Under the pieces are notes generated by a model that did no database searches, was not told where the DNA came from, and saw only the letters and a list, made by a program, of their open reading frames with translations. From assembly GCA_019787685.1 (NCBI GenBank), contig JAHNUO010000019.1, forward strand, positions 62,001-126,000: a stretch of DNA of 64,000 nucleotides, written 5' to 3'. The position numbers were made by a program, and so were the translations under genes. The stretch is from Chiua virens (taxonomy: Eukaryota; Basidiomycota; Agaricomycetes; Boletales; Boletaceae). Of the stretch, positions 38,741 through 49,735 are shown one piece after another (position 1 is the stretch's first letter; every line of letters starts with the position of its first letter).

Positions 38741-40154
38741 TTATCGGATCCAAAACAGGACCTTTCTACTCCAGAACCGCCAGGAGTATCCCCCTGGCGG
38801 ACCATTCAATACACTGCGATGTCAAAATCTCAATCGACACGCGCGTCAGTTTTCATCAGTATCCACTCCTTCATGATCGACTGATCTCGGTGTCTGGCTA
38901 CAGTCACCGGAACGAGCCTGAAGGACGTTCGAACTCGATTAACATAGAATCTGTTCGTCTTTGGTGAGGGCATTCCATGACCACTAGTAGGAAGGCAGAC
39001 AATGTCCACCTCGGCAATACGTACCAAAAGCCCGGATGATAAGGACAACAGACTCCGTCGAGCATCTGCCAGAGGGTCAGAAGAGTATTGGTAGCTATGC
39101 TGGACTAATCTCGATCATCTTGCGATCCGCACAGCACTGACAATATTCCCTAGATCGGTTAGTTCAACTGCCAGACTTTCCCTGAGGGACAACGACTTCT
39201 TTTTTTGTGGTGTCTGCTGCTCTTAATTCTCACGACAGCGACCATCACATACATGCATACAAAACCTATGTAGTTCACTAGGCATGGGCCTAGGTGATAC
39301 TTGTTCAAGTTTGCATGGTGCACAAGATCCGCTCCGCCAGGTCCCAAAACAACTTTGCCAGTGAGTACGACGTTCTGTGATCTCCTACACGTGACAACAA
39401 GTACCAAGAGCAGAAGCACAGTACTAGTGACATTGATATGTCACAGCGGATCCTTCGCAATCTTGATTGCTTTGCGTCGCCAGGTCCAGAACTGCGCTTC
39501 AAGCTTCAAGCTTCAAGGGTCAACACAACGAAGCCTTTTAAATACGTCATCCAAGTCCAGGTCGCCGGATGACAATCAGAAGCATAACTTCCGAACTCAG
39601 TTTCCACTTTGATTGGCCTATACGAGCTCGCCCTCAGTGACCTATTCTAAACTTCAATGTCTGGACGGGCCTGGCCGAGAAAAATCAATGGATACGGTCC
39701 TGCGGTTGTACTCTGCGAACCTGAACCACAACCAAGTGAGTTATCTCTAGTATGTAACTCGCTTAAAACTTTGGCTGCGTCTACAAATATCTTCGTTGAA
39801 ACTTACAGACATCCCCTTCATGATACAGGAGATCGACCAAGCGTCTACTGGGGTTGTTTTCGCTGTAAGTGGCTTGGAGGGACCACCGGCTCATGCCTCA
39901 AATTGACCCGAGCACTCGGAAGAGCACTGGACTGGGCCGTAATATTTCCTAAAAGCCGACACCGTATAAAGAATCTGGGTACCTAGCCTAACCGTAATGT
40001 TGTTCTATTAGTTATTAACTTGATCGTAGCACGCCACGCGGACCTGTGATTGAGACCTGAGATCGAGACTCCACAAGCGACATGCAGTGATACATGACCT
40101 TCCAAAATTATTGATACTATTTTCCCCAAGGTTCCAAGTCAGGAGGTCCGTGAA
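38741..40154. other. No gene seen
   Basis: Short frames only. A small AAGCTTC tandem tract lies at 39498-39517; a related AGCTTGA tract occurs at about 51258-51272. Confidence 0.4.
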
Positions 40155-40242
40155 GGTATAAATGCGACCTACACACAGTGACCTCCCCACACGACCTCGG
40201 CCAGTTTTATCAGTTCCAGTATTATAACCATCCTACGCCAGC
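40155..40242 (+). promoter_or_regulatory. TATA promoter and 5' leader shared by two secreted-protein genes
   Basis: A TATAAAT box (40157-40163) is followed by GCGACCTACACACAGTG, CCTCCCCACACGACCTC, GGCCAGTTTTATCAGTTCCAG and TATTATAACC up to the ATG at 40243. The same blocks in the same order and near-identical spacing precede the gene at 50329 on the minus strand. The 86-nt TATA-to-ATG distance suggests a short leader of about 55 nt. Confidence 0.75.
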
Positions 40243-40651
40243 ATGCTTGCCAATTTAAAAGCAAACATTGTCGTGGCCGCACTCGCACTCGCCGCCACCG
40301 TTCTTGCCAAGACTAATTTTCGATGTCCGGACCCCTTACCGGGTCAAAAATACGTTGTCCTGTGTTGTGGTCTGATCGGCTTTGGCCAGACAATCTGCGG
40401 AGCGCCTGGTCCCGCTTGGTGAGTCACCCTTTCCATTATCATGACGAAGAGCGAACTTCATTACTGATCACATCAATAGCAAGTCACCCAATAGAGTGAG
40501 CTGCTGTCCACAAGGCTCGTCCGAACCACCAGGCGGTGGTAGTAAGTGATACGGAGAGCTCTTGTCCGATCACTCAGACACCGATGCTGACATTTCATGA
40601 TAGTCATTGTCAGCCAGCCATTCCTGTTCCCGAGTCGGAGGCGGTTCCTGA
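40243..40651 (+). CDS. Small secreted cysteine-rich protein (hydrophobin-like Cys order)
   Basis: Exon 1 (40243-40418) encodes a signal peptide (MLANLKANIVVAALALAATVLA) and the start of a short mature chain. Exon 2 is 40480-40541. Two ends are possible. Reading through exon 2 stops at 40549 after GGGSK, giving seven cysteines. Using the perfect GTAAGT donor at 40542 and the CAG at 40611-40613 adds an exon to 40651 and an eighth cysteine (SHSCSRVGGGS). The latter gives the order C-CC-C-C-CC-C, as in hydrophobins, but the spacings (12, 9, 6, 7, 15) are tighter than either hydrophobin class. Function unknown; secreted effector-like or wall protein is possible. The signal peptide, leader and promoter match the gene at 50329, while the mature parts differ. 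Confidence 0.7.
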
Positions 40652-40906
40652 TCCCTTCTTGTCGAACATTGGTGAAGATTTGGTTCACCTGTGATTGCTG
40701 TACCCTATTCGTACAGGGTGTAGCCGTGACCTCAATCAGACAGAGCCTCGGCGAAGTCATTTATGTAAATATCCCCCTAAATTAATTATGTATTCTGTGT
40801 GCTTGAGGGCGACTGTATACTACATTCCTTTCGAGATTTGCTCAGCACTGCTTAACCGGAACACGCGAAATGTCATCGCCGGACAGCAATCTGGAACATA
40901 TTAATG
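40652..40906. other. No gene seen
   Basis: Tail of the secreted-protein gene region. No second gene recognised next to the promoter remnant that follows. Confidence 0.4.
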
Positions 40907-40960
40907 ATAATACTGGAACTGATGAAACTGGCTGAGGTGATACCATAATGGTGTGGGGTC
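40907..40960 (-). promoter_or_regulatory. Remnant of the secreted-protein promoter/leader
   Basis: Read on the minus strand this contains CCTCAGCCAGTTTCATCAGT and TCCAGTATTAT, the central leader blocks of the genes at 40243 and 50329. The TATA box and a coding sequence are not recognisable, so it is probably what is left of a third family member pointing left. Confidence 0.55.
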
Positions 40961-41466
40961 CTACCAGTGGGTCCGCGAATATTGACGATGGAGATTGGGT
41001 TCACCGAAATTGAATCTGTAACCACAATATTACATGTGTTCAAGTTCTGAGTGTAGTTGTGCCAGTGTAGTACCCAAGTCCTCTGGCACCGAGCTGACTA
41101 AGCGTAATAATGTTCTATTGCTCAATTGTAGTGGGCCTAAACAACAGCCAAGGCCTCACGAGTTGGAGGGCAAATTTCCAATTGCAGAATGTCTCCCTAA
41201 AGTACTGAGGGCCGAGGCCAGCCTGAGTTCTTGGTGGGTCATCTTTTCCACTATCATGGCACTGCTGACCATGTCCTGTGTAGAGGTATTACCGATCCCC
41301 TTTAGCCTTCAAATTGGTAAGTAAAGAACGATGTTCACTGAGATTCCATAATACTAGTTGATCACGATCTGATTGGACTAGTAATCATTCACGCTGCGTC
41401 TCCATCCCATCAACTCCGGAACTATATGAACTGCCACGGGTTTCTTTTGCATAGGCATGCACCTCG

Positions 41467-41910
41467 ACTTGTTGGCCAACGTGATGCATGCTGAGACATA
41501 GGGTGAAGACGGATCCTGAGTCGATCTACATCAGTAGAGCGCGACCGCATGCCGAAAGCTGGAGTGAGATACGAGTGTTGACAAGGACAACCTACTAAGT
41601 GAGGCTAGTGTACTGATCCAAATCGGGTAACATACCAGTGCCATGCTTGCTTCCACCGTGTATGGGTTAGACACGGTCTGAAAACAGTGCTGTGCATTCC
41701 ACCCCATCAAACCTGGCACCCTCGGCGACTGGCTAGGCTTGCAGACGCAACGGTAACTTCACCCTCGGTCGTGGTAAACATCGCGCTGTGCATCTCCACC
41801 CCATCAAACCTGGCAGGCTGGCACCCTCGGTTGGCAGCGAGGTAGCTTCAAGTTTGACTTGTGGCTCAACGTGATGGGCAGTGCTGAGAGGGTGAAGGCG
41901 GATCCTGACT
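41467..41910 (+). repeat. Short local direct repeats
   Basis: GCTGTGCATTCCACCCCATC (41689 on) recurs as GCTGTGCATCTCCACCCCATC (41785 on), each continuing AAACCTGGCA. A longer block (..AACGTGATG..GCTGAGA..GGGTGAAG.CGGATCCTGA..) at about 41480-41520 recurs at 41868-41912. They border the second copy of the dispersed repeat. Confidence 0.55.
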
Positions 41911-41969
41911 ACGGCAGCACCCAAGCTGGAGGGAGACGAATGTACGACCCAAGTACACGAACTAGCAAC

Positions 41970-42560
41970 GGGCCGAGGACCGGTGTGTGTGTTTGCGTGA
42001 CGCAACGTGGCGTGGAGACAATGTCGGCGTGCATTTACGCCAGCACCGTGTCTTGCTGTATTATTGCAATTGGGTCGGGTACTATCGCATTGTCGATGAT
42101 GTCAGACCCTGTGAGGCGCGATACGGATTCATACTATAACCATCTCGACGTCGGACCCATAGTAGAGAGCCGGAGTAGACCTGCTTTGACGGCATGGCTA
42201 GCCTGCCCGTATACTTGCGTGTCCGCCACCAACGCACATGATCCGGCCAGGACACACTGCGCCCGCAGCGATGACGAACTTGCCGTCAGTGGGGCTTTCT
42301 CTAGACGGTAGCCTCATCGTCACGGATCACCTGGTTTTACCCCAGTCACCAGAATTGCGGTTTCCATGAAAGAGTAGCGACTCGGTGCTAGATGAACCAT
42401 TCTATCCATGAATCCTTCGAGGATCAACCATGATGTCGTCGTAGTGGTCCGGGCCGTCTATGGGAGTTTATGTAGATGATCCGGCCCGGACGGCACACTG
42501 GCTGCACCGCACGTCGATCGTCGGGCAAGCCGCGTGAACGTTACGATTATCGGATCCAAG
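41970..42560 (+). repeat. Dispersed repeat, copy 2
   Basis: Partner of 38160-38740, same orientation, sharing the ordered short blocks listed there. The 150-codon frame across it (41859-42311) has no recognisable domain and is probably fortuitous. Confidence 0.5.
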
Positions 42561-43106
42561 TAAGAGAACGGGGCCTGTTAGGTGTCGACTCACCGTCTGC
42601 TATCTCGTATCAGCCGCATAAACGCCGCCGCCCTCAATTTCCGATCCACGTCACAACCTTGAACGACGAACTCCAAGACACACTGCTCGTCGAAGGTCTT
42701 GAAAAAACATGGCATAATCATAGAATGGCTGATTTGGTTCACAACAAGCTAATTCTAGAGTATCGACAAGGGCATACATGAACCAACAACCGCGACGAGT
42801 TGAAGCTGACCATAACCCAACAAAAGGTGCTCCAACCAATAAAGGTCGTCATATACAGCGTGGTCGAAGACATGCCATAAAAAAAAGGGACAAAGACAGC
42901 GAAAGCAAAACCAAGAACAATGCGGAAAAGACATACAACTGCACAGTAATGTAGCGCCCAGACTCAAGGGAGGGTAAGAATCGGGACTACGGGTATTGGG
43001 ACAAGGAGGGGCTACAGGTCACTGACACGGATAATGATAGGTTGTGATGTACATTTTTTCTGCAAAGTCTTAACGATCGGTTTGAGAATATATGTACCCC
43101 ATATGA
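42561..43106. other. No gene seen
   Basis: 3' flank of the basic protein gene. No coding signal recognised. Confidence 0.4.
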
Positions 43107-43855
43107 TTATTCCTGAGCAGCGTTCAACCGATGACATGGATGACTTAGATCAGGGCTCACAGCGTTTTCTGCTTCTGCGGTAGCTTCTGCCTCGGGCTCC
43201 TCCGCAATTGGTTCAGCGGGAGCTGGGGCGGCATTCTCGTCCGTGGGTGCATCCACCTGCTTGGTTCGTCATGGTCTGTGGGGCGGGCGGCGATAAGTCA
43301 TCTCACCTTGGAAACAGGTTTCCTTGAACCTGCTCTCGAGGCAGGCTTCTTTGCAGCCGAGACAGGTTTCGCAGACGCCCGTGATGTGGGCTTGGTGGCC
43401 TTTGAGGCGGGTTTCTCAGACGTAGTTTTAGAGGGCTCCTTTGTAGCTGAAGCCTTTGATTCAGGCTTGGCAGCAGCCTTGGAAGCCGGCTTTGATTCTG
43501 GCTTGGCCTGCCACGGAGGTAAGGAAGGACACACCGCAAGCACGAGGGGACGTGCCTTTTTAGATGGCGGGGCCTCCTCTGCCTGTGGTGCCAGTTGCTC
43601 GGCGGGTTCCTCCGCATCTTTGTCTGTCGCGGAGCGCTTCCTACCTCTGGCTGATTTGGGCTTGTCGCTTTCGACGGCAGGCTCTTCCAGTTCTTCGGCG
43701 TCACCGTCTTTCTCGTTGGCGGGCTTAGCTTTCTTTGCACGGGGTTTCGCAGGCTTCTTTGGAGGGCCAGCTTTTGGCTGTTCCTTTATGCGGGAAGAGC
43801 GACGCGGTTCTGAGGATTGGTCGAAGGATTGAGGAGCAGCGGCTTTGCGGGGCAT
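43107..43855 (-). CDS. Lys/Ala/Pro-rich basic protein with RGRKR motif (probably nuclear)
   Basis: Starts MPRKAAAPQSFDQSSEPRRSSRIK at 43855. It is low-complexity and dominated by Lys, Ala, Pro, Ser and Glu, with a SARGRKRSA stretch like an AT-hook or nuclear localisation signal and several PKKPAKPRAKKAK-type runs, as in linker-histone-like tails and chromatin-associated proteins. The first exon frame runs to a GTGAGA donor (43307); an acceptor AG at about 43259 opens an acidic tail (VDAPTDENAAPAPAEPIAEE..) ending at a stop at 43107. A 33-nt stretch inside (..VLA|GTGTGT..GGCAG|AKPES..) could also be an unusually short intron. No catalytic domain. Chromatin association is inferred from composition only. 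Confidence 0.65.
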
Positions 43856-43983
43856 TATTGCGCGTGTGGTGGTAAAAGGTGAGACGCGCTTACTTCAACT
43901 TTATCATGGAATCAAGCATTATGGATCAACAAACAAAACTAGATCACGTGCTTCCATTCCGCGTACACATGTACAAATAATGT

Positions 43984-44731
43984 TTACAGTTTGGCCAACA
44001 AATGCTCAGCACCAGTCACCTCGACCGCGCTCGGATTCGGTTCGACCTGGCATAGCGATGAGCAGGGAGATATGGGACAAGATAGAGACGCACCGCAACG
44101 TGTTTAACGACCAGGTTGTCCAAGACCAGTGCATAGCGGCCAGTGCGGATACCCATACCTTTGGAGGAAAGGTCGATGGAGAGACCGAGCTTCTTGGACC
44201 ATTCTGCGTTCGCATCGGAGAGCGCAAGGATCTACACGATCGTGAGAAGACAGTCGATGTGTGATCGCATCGTATACCTTGTCTTTGAGTCCCTCAACGC
44301 GGGCCCACCCGCTCATCACAAACGGGTCGTTGGCTGCGATCACAGCGACGATGTCAACGCCTTTCTCTTTGAACTGGTCATAGTTCTTGACGTAGCCAGG
44401 GAGGTGGTTCACATGGCAGGTGGGCTGTCATGAGCGTCAGTGGATGAGAGATGGAGTAAGGTCGGGTGCGCACGGTGAATGCACCGGGTACGGCAAACAC
44501 GACGACTTCTTTCCGGCCCACTTGTTGACGGCATAGGTCGTGGCTGATGATATTAGATGACATTGATGACAATGACGATAAGACGTACGAACACCACAAG
44601 CAGCCTGCCGATCGGATAAATGAGCATCTCGATAACTTGGATGTACAACCCACCAGATCGTCGAGCTTGGATTCGTAGGGAACGTACACAAAAGTGCCTT
44701 CTGGGATTGTTTCACCGACTGCGATGGTCAT
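43984..44731 (-). CDS. Ahp1/Prx5-type peroxiredoxin, one-base frameshift
   Basis: Thioredoxin-dependent peroxidase that reduces H2O2 and alkyl hydroperoxides. Exons: 44731-44654, 44604-44589 (16 nt), 44543-44474, 44424-44278, 44231-44094, 44046-43984. The peroxidatic cysteine motif PGAFTPTCH is assembled across the third intron, followed by HLPGYVKNYDQFKEKGVD and MSGWARVEGL. GLSIDLSSKGMGIRTGRY and a C-terminal AEHLLAKL complete it; about 170 aa, as usual for the family. Exon 3 reads TTYAVNKWAGKK in one frame and VVVFAVPGAFT in the next. One base is missing near 44506, where AAG AAG GTC would be expected; adding one base restores the phase of every downstream exon (513 nt in total). So it is either a very recent null mutation or a sequencing indel. 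Divergently arranged with the TMEM184 gene, ATGs 75 bp apart. Confidence 0.8.
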
Positions 44732-44805
44732 CTTGCACGTTTGTATTTACGTTGTATTAGTCATGCGCAGTCCCCTGCGTCTCTATTTCTAACATTGGCA
44801 TTAGC

Positions 44806-47170
44806 ATGGTCTTGCCAGACATCGAACTCGGCCATGGCTCTGGCTCGAGTCTACCACTCCCTGTTCTCGCTCTCGCAGGGGTCTCCACCATCATCGCCGT
44901 CGTCGTCAGCGGCGTTTCGATATCGCTCCAATTGCGCAATTACCGAAAACCTCTCCTCCAGCGGTGCGTCCGCCTCCACGTCAGAACTCACTCGCTTACT
45001 GGCCCATTTTCAGTGCGGTCGTCCGAATAATGGTCATGGTTCCATTGTATGCCGTGGCGTCTCTCATCTCCCTTTTCTCATTGGAGGTTGCCTTCTTCAT
45101 CGACGTCATACGCGACATTTACGAGGTGTGCCTCAGATCAGTCCCTATCACATCGTTCGCTCATACTATCCCAGGCGTTTGTCATATATTGTTTCTTTGT
45201 CCTCCTCCTCGATTATCTCGGCGGCGAGCGCTCCCTTCTCATCCTCTTGCACGGTCGACCGCCCCTCCCAGGCCGTCTTTCCCGTCAATTTATGGCGCAG
45301 CGTAATTGACCCAAGCGATCCATACACGTTCTTGTTCCTCAAGCGTGGTATTCTACGTACGGTTCTCTTTCATTCCTCGTTCCTTGCATTGACGTTCAAC
45401 TGTACACAGAATATGTCCAAGTCAAGCCCCTTCTTGCCCTTGCGAGTCTGATCATGAAGGCAACCGGTACATACAACGAAGGCGACTTTCGTGCTCGCAG
45501 TGGATACTTGTACGTCTCCATCGTGTACAACATCTCTATATGTCTGGCATTGTGGTGCCTCGCCGTATTCTGGATGTGTGTTCACGACGACTTGAAACCT
45601 TTCCGGTAAGCATGTCTCCCCTCGCACACGCTTATAGTCATTCACGCTCGCCAAGTCCCGTTCCAAAATTCCTTTGTGTAAAAGGCATCCTCTTCTTTTC
45701 CTTCTGGCAATCCATCGCCGTTTCCTTTCTCGTCGCTGTCGGCATCATCACCCGGCTCGGTCCCTACACCGACAGCGAGCACATCTCGCTTGGTCTCACA
45801 GACACCCTCATCTGCATCGAAATGCCCTTTTTCGCAGCCGCGCACATGTACGCATTTTCTTACCGCGACTTTATCACCCCGCCCGCATCTGCCACAGGCA
45901 AGGCCCGCTCACCCATTTATGTCGCACGGATGACGCTCGGGTATGCGCTCCGTGACGCCGTCGGGCTCAAAGATCTCGTCGAAGATACACGTACCACGCT
46001 CCGTGGGGAAGGCATCAACTACCGCGCATTCGAGCCTAGTGAGGGCGGGATGCACATCGGCGCTGCTCGGGACCGCCGGATTCGTGCCGGGCTTCGCTAC
46101 GCCGCGGGTGGGAAGCACAAGTACTGGTTGCCCGAGGTACGCGGGCTTGCGGACGATGACGCCACGGCACCCTTGTTCGCCGCGGACGCCGACGAGGTAG
46201 TGCACGATCGACACGGTGCAGCAGCACGCATCCCGGGGGACGACGTTGACGTGGCGGACGAGGACGAGTATGCGTTGACGTTTAGCGATGCGTTGGCGGG
46301 TGCCGACGAGTTGTTGTACGAGGACGCCAAAAACTATGTATTTGGGGACTATCTCTACCCGGTGGTGGACGTGAGCTCGGAGGAGGCACGGAGGGCAATG
46401 TGGGAAGAAGAGGAACGGGTTGTGCGCGAGATTCCCTCGGGCCAGTTCAGTAGGGGCCGATGGGACCGGGGTGAGTGGATACGGTGCGACGCAGAGCGGG
46501 AAGCGGCACGTGAGGACGTACGACGATGAGGATGGGGACGATGTACCGCCCCGCGATGACTCCGGGTCCCGCTCCCCTTGGTTCGGACGCAGCCCACAGG
46601 CGCCGCCGCGCCAGATATCCGAGGCCAAGTCGACGCCATCCTCTTCGTCACAGCCGAGTCAACCCTCTCGGACGCACCTATTGCCACGACCTCACCTCCC
46701 CCACCGCCTCTCCGCGTCCTCTGCCCCCACGCTGACCATCTCGCGCTCTGTCTCTGCTTCTGCTTCGGCGTCCTCGTCGCCGCGGATCTCGAAACGGGGA
46801 CACGCACCGCTCGTGGAAGAGGACGCGGTGGACTTGGTTGTGGCGGCGGATGTATCGACGACGTCGAGGGCGCCGCGGTCCCCACATTCACCGGTGTTGA
46901 TCCGGGTTTGGGAGGCGAGTGCAGGGGATGAGGGCGACGATGGCGGACAAGGACAGGGACAACGTCCAGCACGAGGCGGTGCGGTAGAGCCGGACGACGC
47001 GATGATTCAGAGGGACGCGCCGGCCCGGGATGCCAGTGGTGTCGTGGCGAAGCCGGAAGGAGAGCAAATCGTGAGGGCGCAAACGCCGCCGCCATATGCC
47101 CGTGTGGACGGGTTACAAGTATGGATTCGGGATACCAGAGGAAGAAGACAATGACAATCCGTGGGCGTGA
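44806..47170 (+). CDS. TMEM184/DUF300 (organic solute transporter alpha-like) protein, with frameshifts
   Basis: Polytopic membrane protein of the Ost-alpha/TMEM184 family; in fungi some members act in vacuole or membrane organisation. It starts MVLPDIELGHGSG (44806). Helices and motifs: VRIMVMVPLYAVASLIS, FVLLLDYLGGERSLL, IDPSDPYTFLFLKRGIL, QYVQVKPLLAL, GYLYVSIVYNISIC, RPVPKFLCVKGILFFSFWQS, HISLGLTDTLICIEMPF, MYAFSYRDF. Introns are 50-60 nt. Between HGRPP and QAVFPVNLWR (about 45262-45271, CCCCTCCC) the frame shifts by one base without space for an intron. The main frame stops at 46529 after a hydrophilic tail; a shifted frame carries a Ser/Pro-rich tail on to PPYARVDG and, after another one-base shift near 47113, EEEDNDNPWA with a stop at 47170. 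The tail beyond 46529 is uncertain because this GC-rich stretch is open in several frames. Confidence 0.75.
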
Positions 47171-47588
47171 TGTAGGCGCAACATGTGTGCAGTTGATTCT
47201 ATCGTATACCATTCAGGTTTTTGTATCGTACATCGTTTTTAACGCGTATTCATTCTGGACCCACTGGCATTTTGTGCGGGTGTTCGAGACAGATGCGACA
47301 ATGATAATAGGCACGCTCGTGTTGCGAAGTAATCGGGACGATCGAGGTTACCATCGAAGCGGTGGTATTCGAGTTATCCTGACAAGGACCTGTTGGTTAC
47401 TCGGGAACTTCGAGGTATTATAGTCGTAGCACAATTGCAAAATTGTCCTTTATCAGTCTTCCAACATCTAGTGTTACACACAACAGACGGGATCGGCGCT
47501 TTAAACTACCGTACCCATGAAGATGAGAACCCCTTCCGTGTCAGCGTCGTCAGCTACCCCCTCTCCTACCCTTGTCTGACCCCGCATG
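47171..47588. other. Convergent intergenic spacer, no gene seen
   Basis: Between the TMEM184-like gene and the 7TM gene on the opposite strand. It presumably holds both 3' UTRs. Confidence 0.4.
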
Positions 47589-48797
47589 CTACACTTTACT
47601 ATCCCCGAGATGCATGTTCGACAGCGTTTGCAGATGCGGTTTCGTACCATTCGGGTCAAACGCCGGCTGCGTCGCCGTCGTCCCTACTCCGGTCTCGGGA
47701 CCGTTAAACTTGAGCGTCGAGTGTGGCTGCTTGAACGTCTGATTGTCCACCGCCCCCCCCATGATCACGCGGAGGATCAACATCTGGGGCGAGATGCACT
47801 AGGTCGGATCCGTCCAGTGAGCCAACCGTCGCACGCACCGGACGCGCACGTACCATCATCAGGAAATACACCGAGACGAACGCGACCGAGGTCGAACTGC
47901 CGCTCCCTAACGAGACCAGGAACGCGATGCCCGAAATCGTGTATGGGAACACGGACTCGACTATGAGCGTGACGACGGAAAAGTACAGGGAGGCGTAGTC
48001 TTTGCCGAGATGTTCTTGGACGGCCTTGCCGTGCCGCACGATGCGGTAGCAGATCATGCACGTCAAGATGGTATTGAGGACGACTGCGACGGTGTAGTAA
48101 GCGAAGCCGAGTTGGGAAGCGAAGCCGCTAAAGAAGTCGCCCAAAGGCGAACTGGTGGCCCAGTCGACGATGATGCCCAGGGCTGATATGGCGTCAAGAC
48201 ACGGAGAGGGTGGACGGAGAGGACGCCTACCGAGGCAACCTAGCCATAAAACAATCGGAAGGACGATGGGGTAATAGCTGTTCCAAATAATCCGACATCG
48301 GTAGATCTGGCGTCCATCACACCAGTGAGCATACGTCCCGACGATCCCGTGCATGTTCTCACCATGAGGCCGTCCGTCATCAGTTGTAGCAAGACGACCG
48401 CCGTCGTCCCCCAATCTACATACCAGACAGAAATGTTCTGTTTGTAGTACTCCTCCGGACCTCCTGGATAGGACGCTTCCAATATCCACATTTTTTCGCC
48501 AAAAAACGCTTGGCCGGCTACCCAGATGGTCACTAGGAATAACATGATGCTGCTGAACGCGGCGTAAAATACATTGGATCTCTTGCTCGCGCTGCTAGAG
48601 GTCAACAAGATCCGCATCGTCTTGAAGTAGAGAAACAACTCGATACCTGCATGAGACGTATGATGCATCGTCCAGAAAGGAGTGCGATCGGGAAGCTTAC
48701 CATAGAGGATGTTCTCCAAGTTGACCCCGATGTAGAACGAGTTTTGGAAGAGGTCTACGGTGGTGGTGGGATCCGAGGATGAATTAGATGCAGTCAT
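47589..48797 (-). CDS. Seven-transmembrane family protein, copy A (intact)
   Basis: Exons 48797-48701, 48646-48363, 48306-48240, 48182-47854, 47783-47589 (972 nt, 323 aa, in phase). The pattern belongs to a second basidiomycete 7TM group: N-terminal FYIGVNLENILYG in helix 1, ELFLYFKTMRILLTSS, the loop MWILEASYPGGPEEYY, DWGTTAVVLLQLMTDGLM joined to IYRCRIIWNSYYPIVLPIVLWL, AYYTVAVVLNTILTCMICYRIVRHG, VVTLIVESVFPYTISGIAFLV, and LILRVIMGGAV before a hydrophilic tail. Function unknown. The unit (coding and upstream DNA) is duplicated at 52.3-54.2 kb, where the copy is broken. Confidence 0.82.
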
Positions 48798-49735
48798 AGC
48801 CGCCCGGGGAGAATTGGGCCTCGTGAAGAATCAAGAGAGTACACTTTGTCGAGTTTATATCACGAAATTTAGCCTTTCTCTCCCAGGGAGGAATCCAGAC
48901 TTGACGACGCCACTCACTGGACGCGAGAAATTGAAGAGTATGACGACATGGATTACGAGAGCTTCGAGGTTGATAGCGACCTTTGATTGCAGAGTCATGA
49001 TGAATGATCGAGAGTAAGCAAAAGATGAACCCACTCGTAGCCTCCGGAATGGACAAACCGATTCACTGGAATGTTGCCATATCCCAAGTTTCCTTTGCTG
49101 CGAGGAGAATCGTGCAGAGATTACGCAAAAAGGGTCTAGAAGCTTGAACGTGGAAACGCACACGATAAGGATACATTCAAGAGAATCTCGAAACGTGCCT
49201 TGACACGATGGGAGTCTTGAATCTGTATCCAAGCAGAGAGTGTAAGTGAGTAAAGACCCCAAAGACCAACACCTGCCACGACCCTGAACATGTGCCAGTG
49301 CCTGGTTCGTCCAAGACCGCTGAGACTGAGGTGTACTGAGTATGTATTGAGTCGGCGCGACTATAATCGGACTATTATATATAGAGTTACATCACGATGC
49401 AGGGCTATGTCTGCCTTGGTTCTCAAAATGTCTCTAGGGAATCCAAGACCACGAGTCACGACGTACCAACCCTTGCGAAGCTTGCGATCATCCGTTACCA
49501 CCCTAGTAGGCCTACCAACCGCCTTGCCCGGATGGCAATGCTACCCAACTTGATGGGCCTGTGGGTCTCGATTCCGATCCAGGTGGATCGACACTGGACA
49601 GACCACCAAGGAGACTAGTGAGCTGATTCTGACGTATTCCGTTGTATCTCGGGACTCGCGCATCTCCATATCCGACTCAAAGGCATGTGCGTTTGGGGCA
49701 TGTTGGTTGAGAACCAGTCGTGACGATCGGGGGTG
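48798..49735 (-). repeat. Upstream flank of 7TM copy A, duplicated at 53382-54200
   Basis: Blocks such as CACTTTGTCGAGTTTATATCAC, TCTCCCAGGG, GACGACGCCACTC, GAGTATGACGACATGG, CTTGCCCGGATGGC, TTCTGACGTAT and TATCTCGGGACTC recur in the same order upstream of copy B. At 49712-49733 the word GTTGGTTGAGAACCAGTCG resembles the 3' end of the methyltransferase gene (54298-54320), so this duplicate may once have had its own methyltransferase. Confidence 0.6.

Noticed and set aside
43278..43832. 184-codon plus-strand frame rich in Ala/Gly/Leu
   Set aside because: It is the exact antisense of the basic Lys/Ala-rich protein gene; the composition simply mirrors that gene's codons.
46355..47212. 285-codon minus-strand frame and a 239-codon minus frame at 45909-46628
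   Set aside because: The region is GC-rich and low in stop codons in all frames. The minus translations are Arg/Pro/His-rich with no domain, while the plus strand carries the TMEM184 gene.
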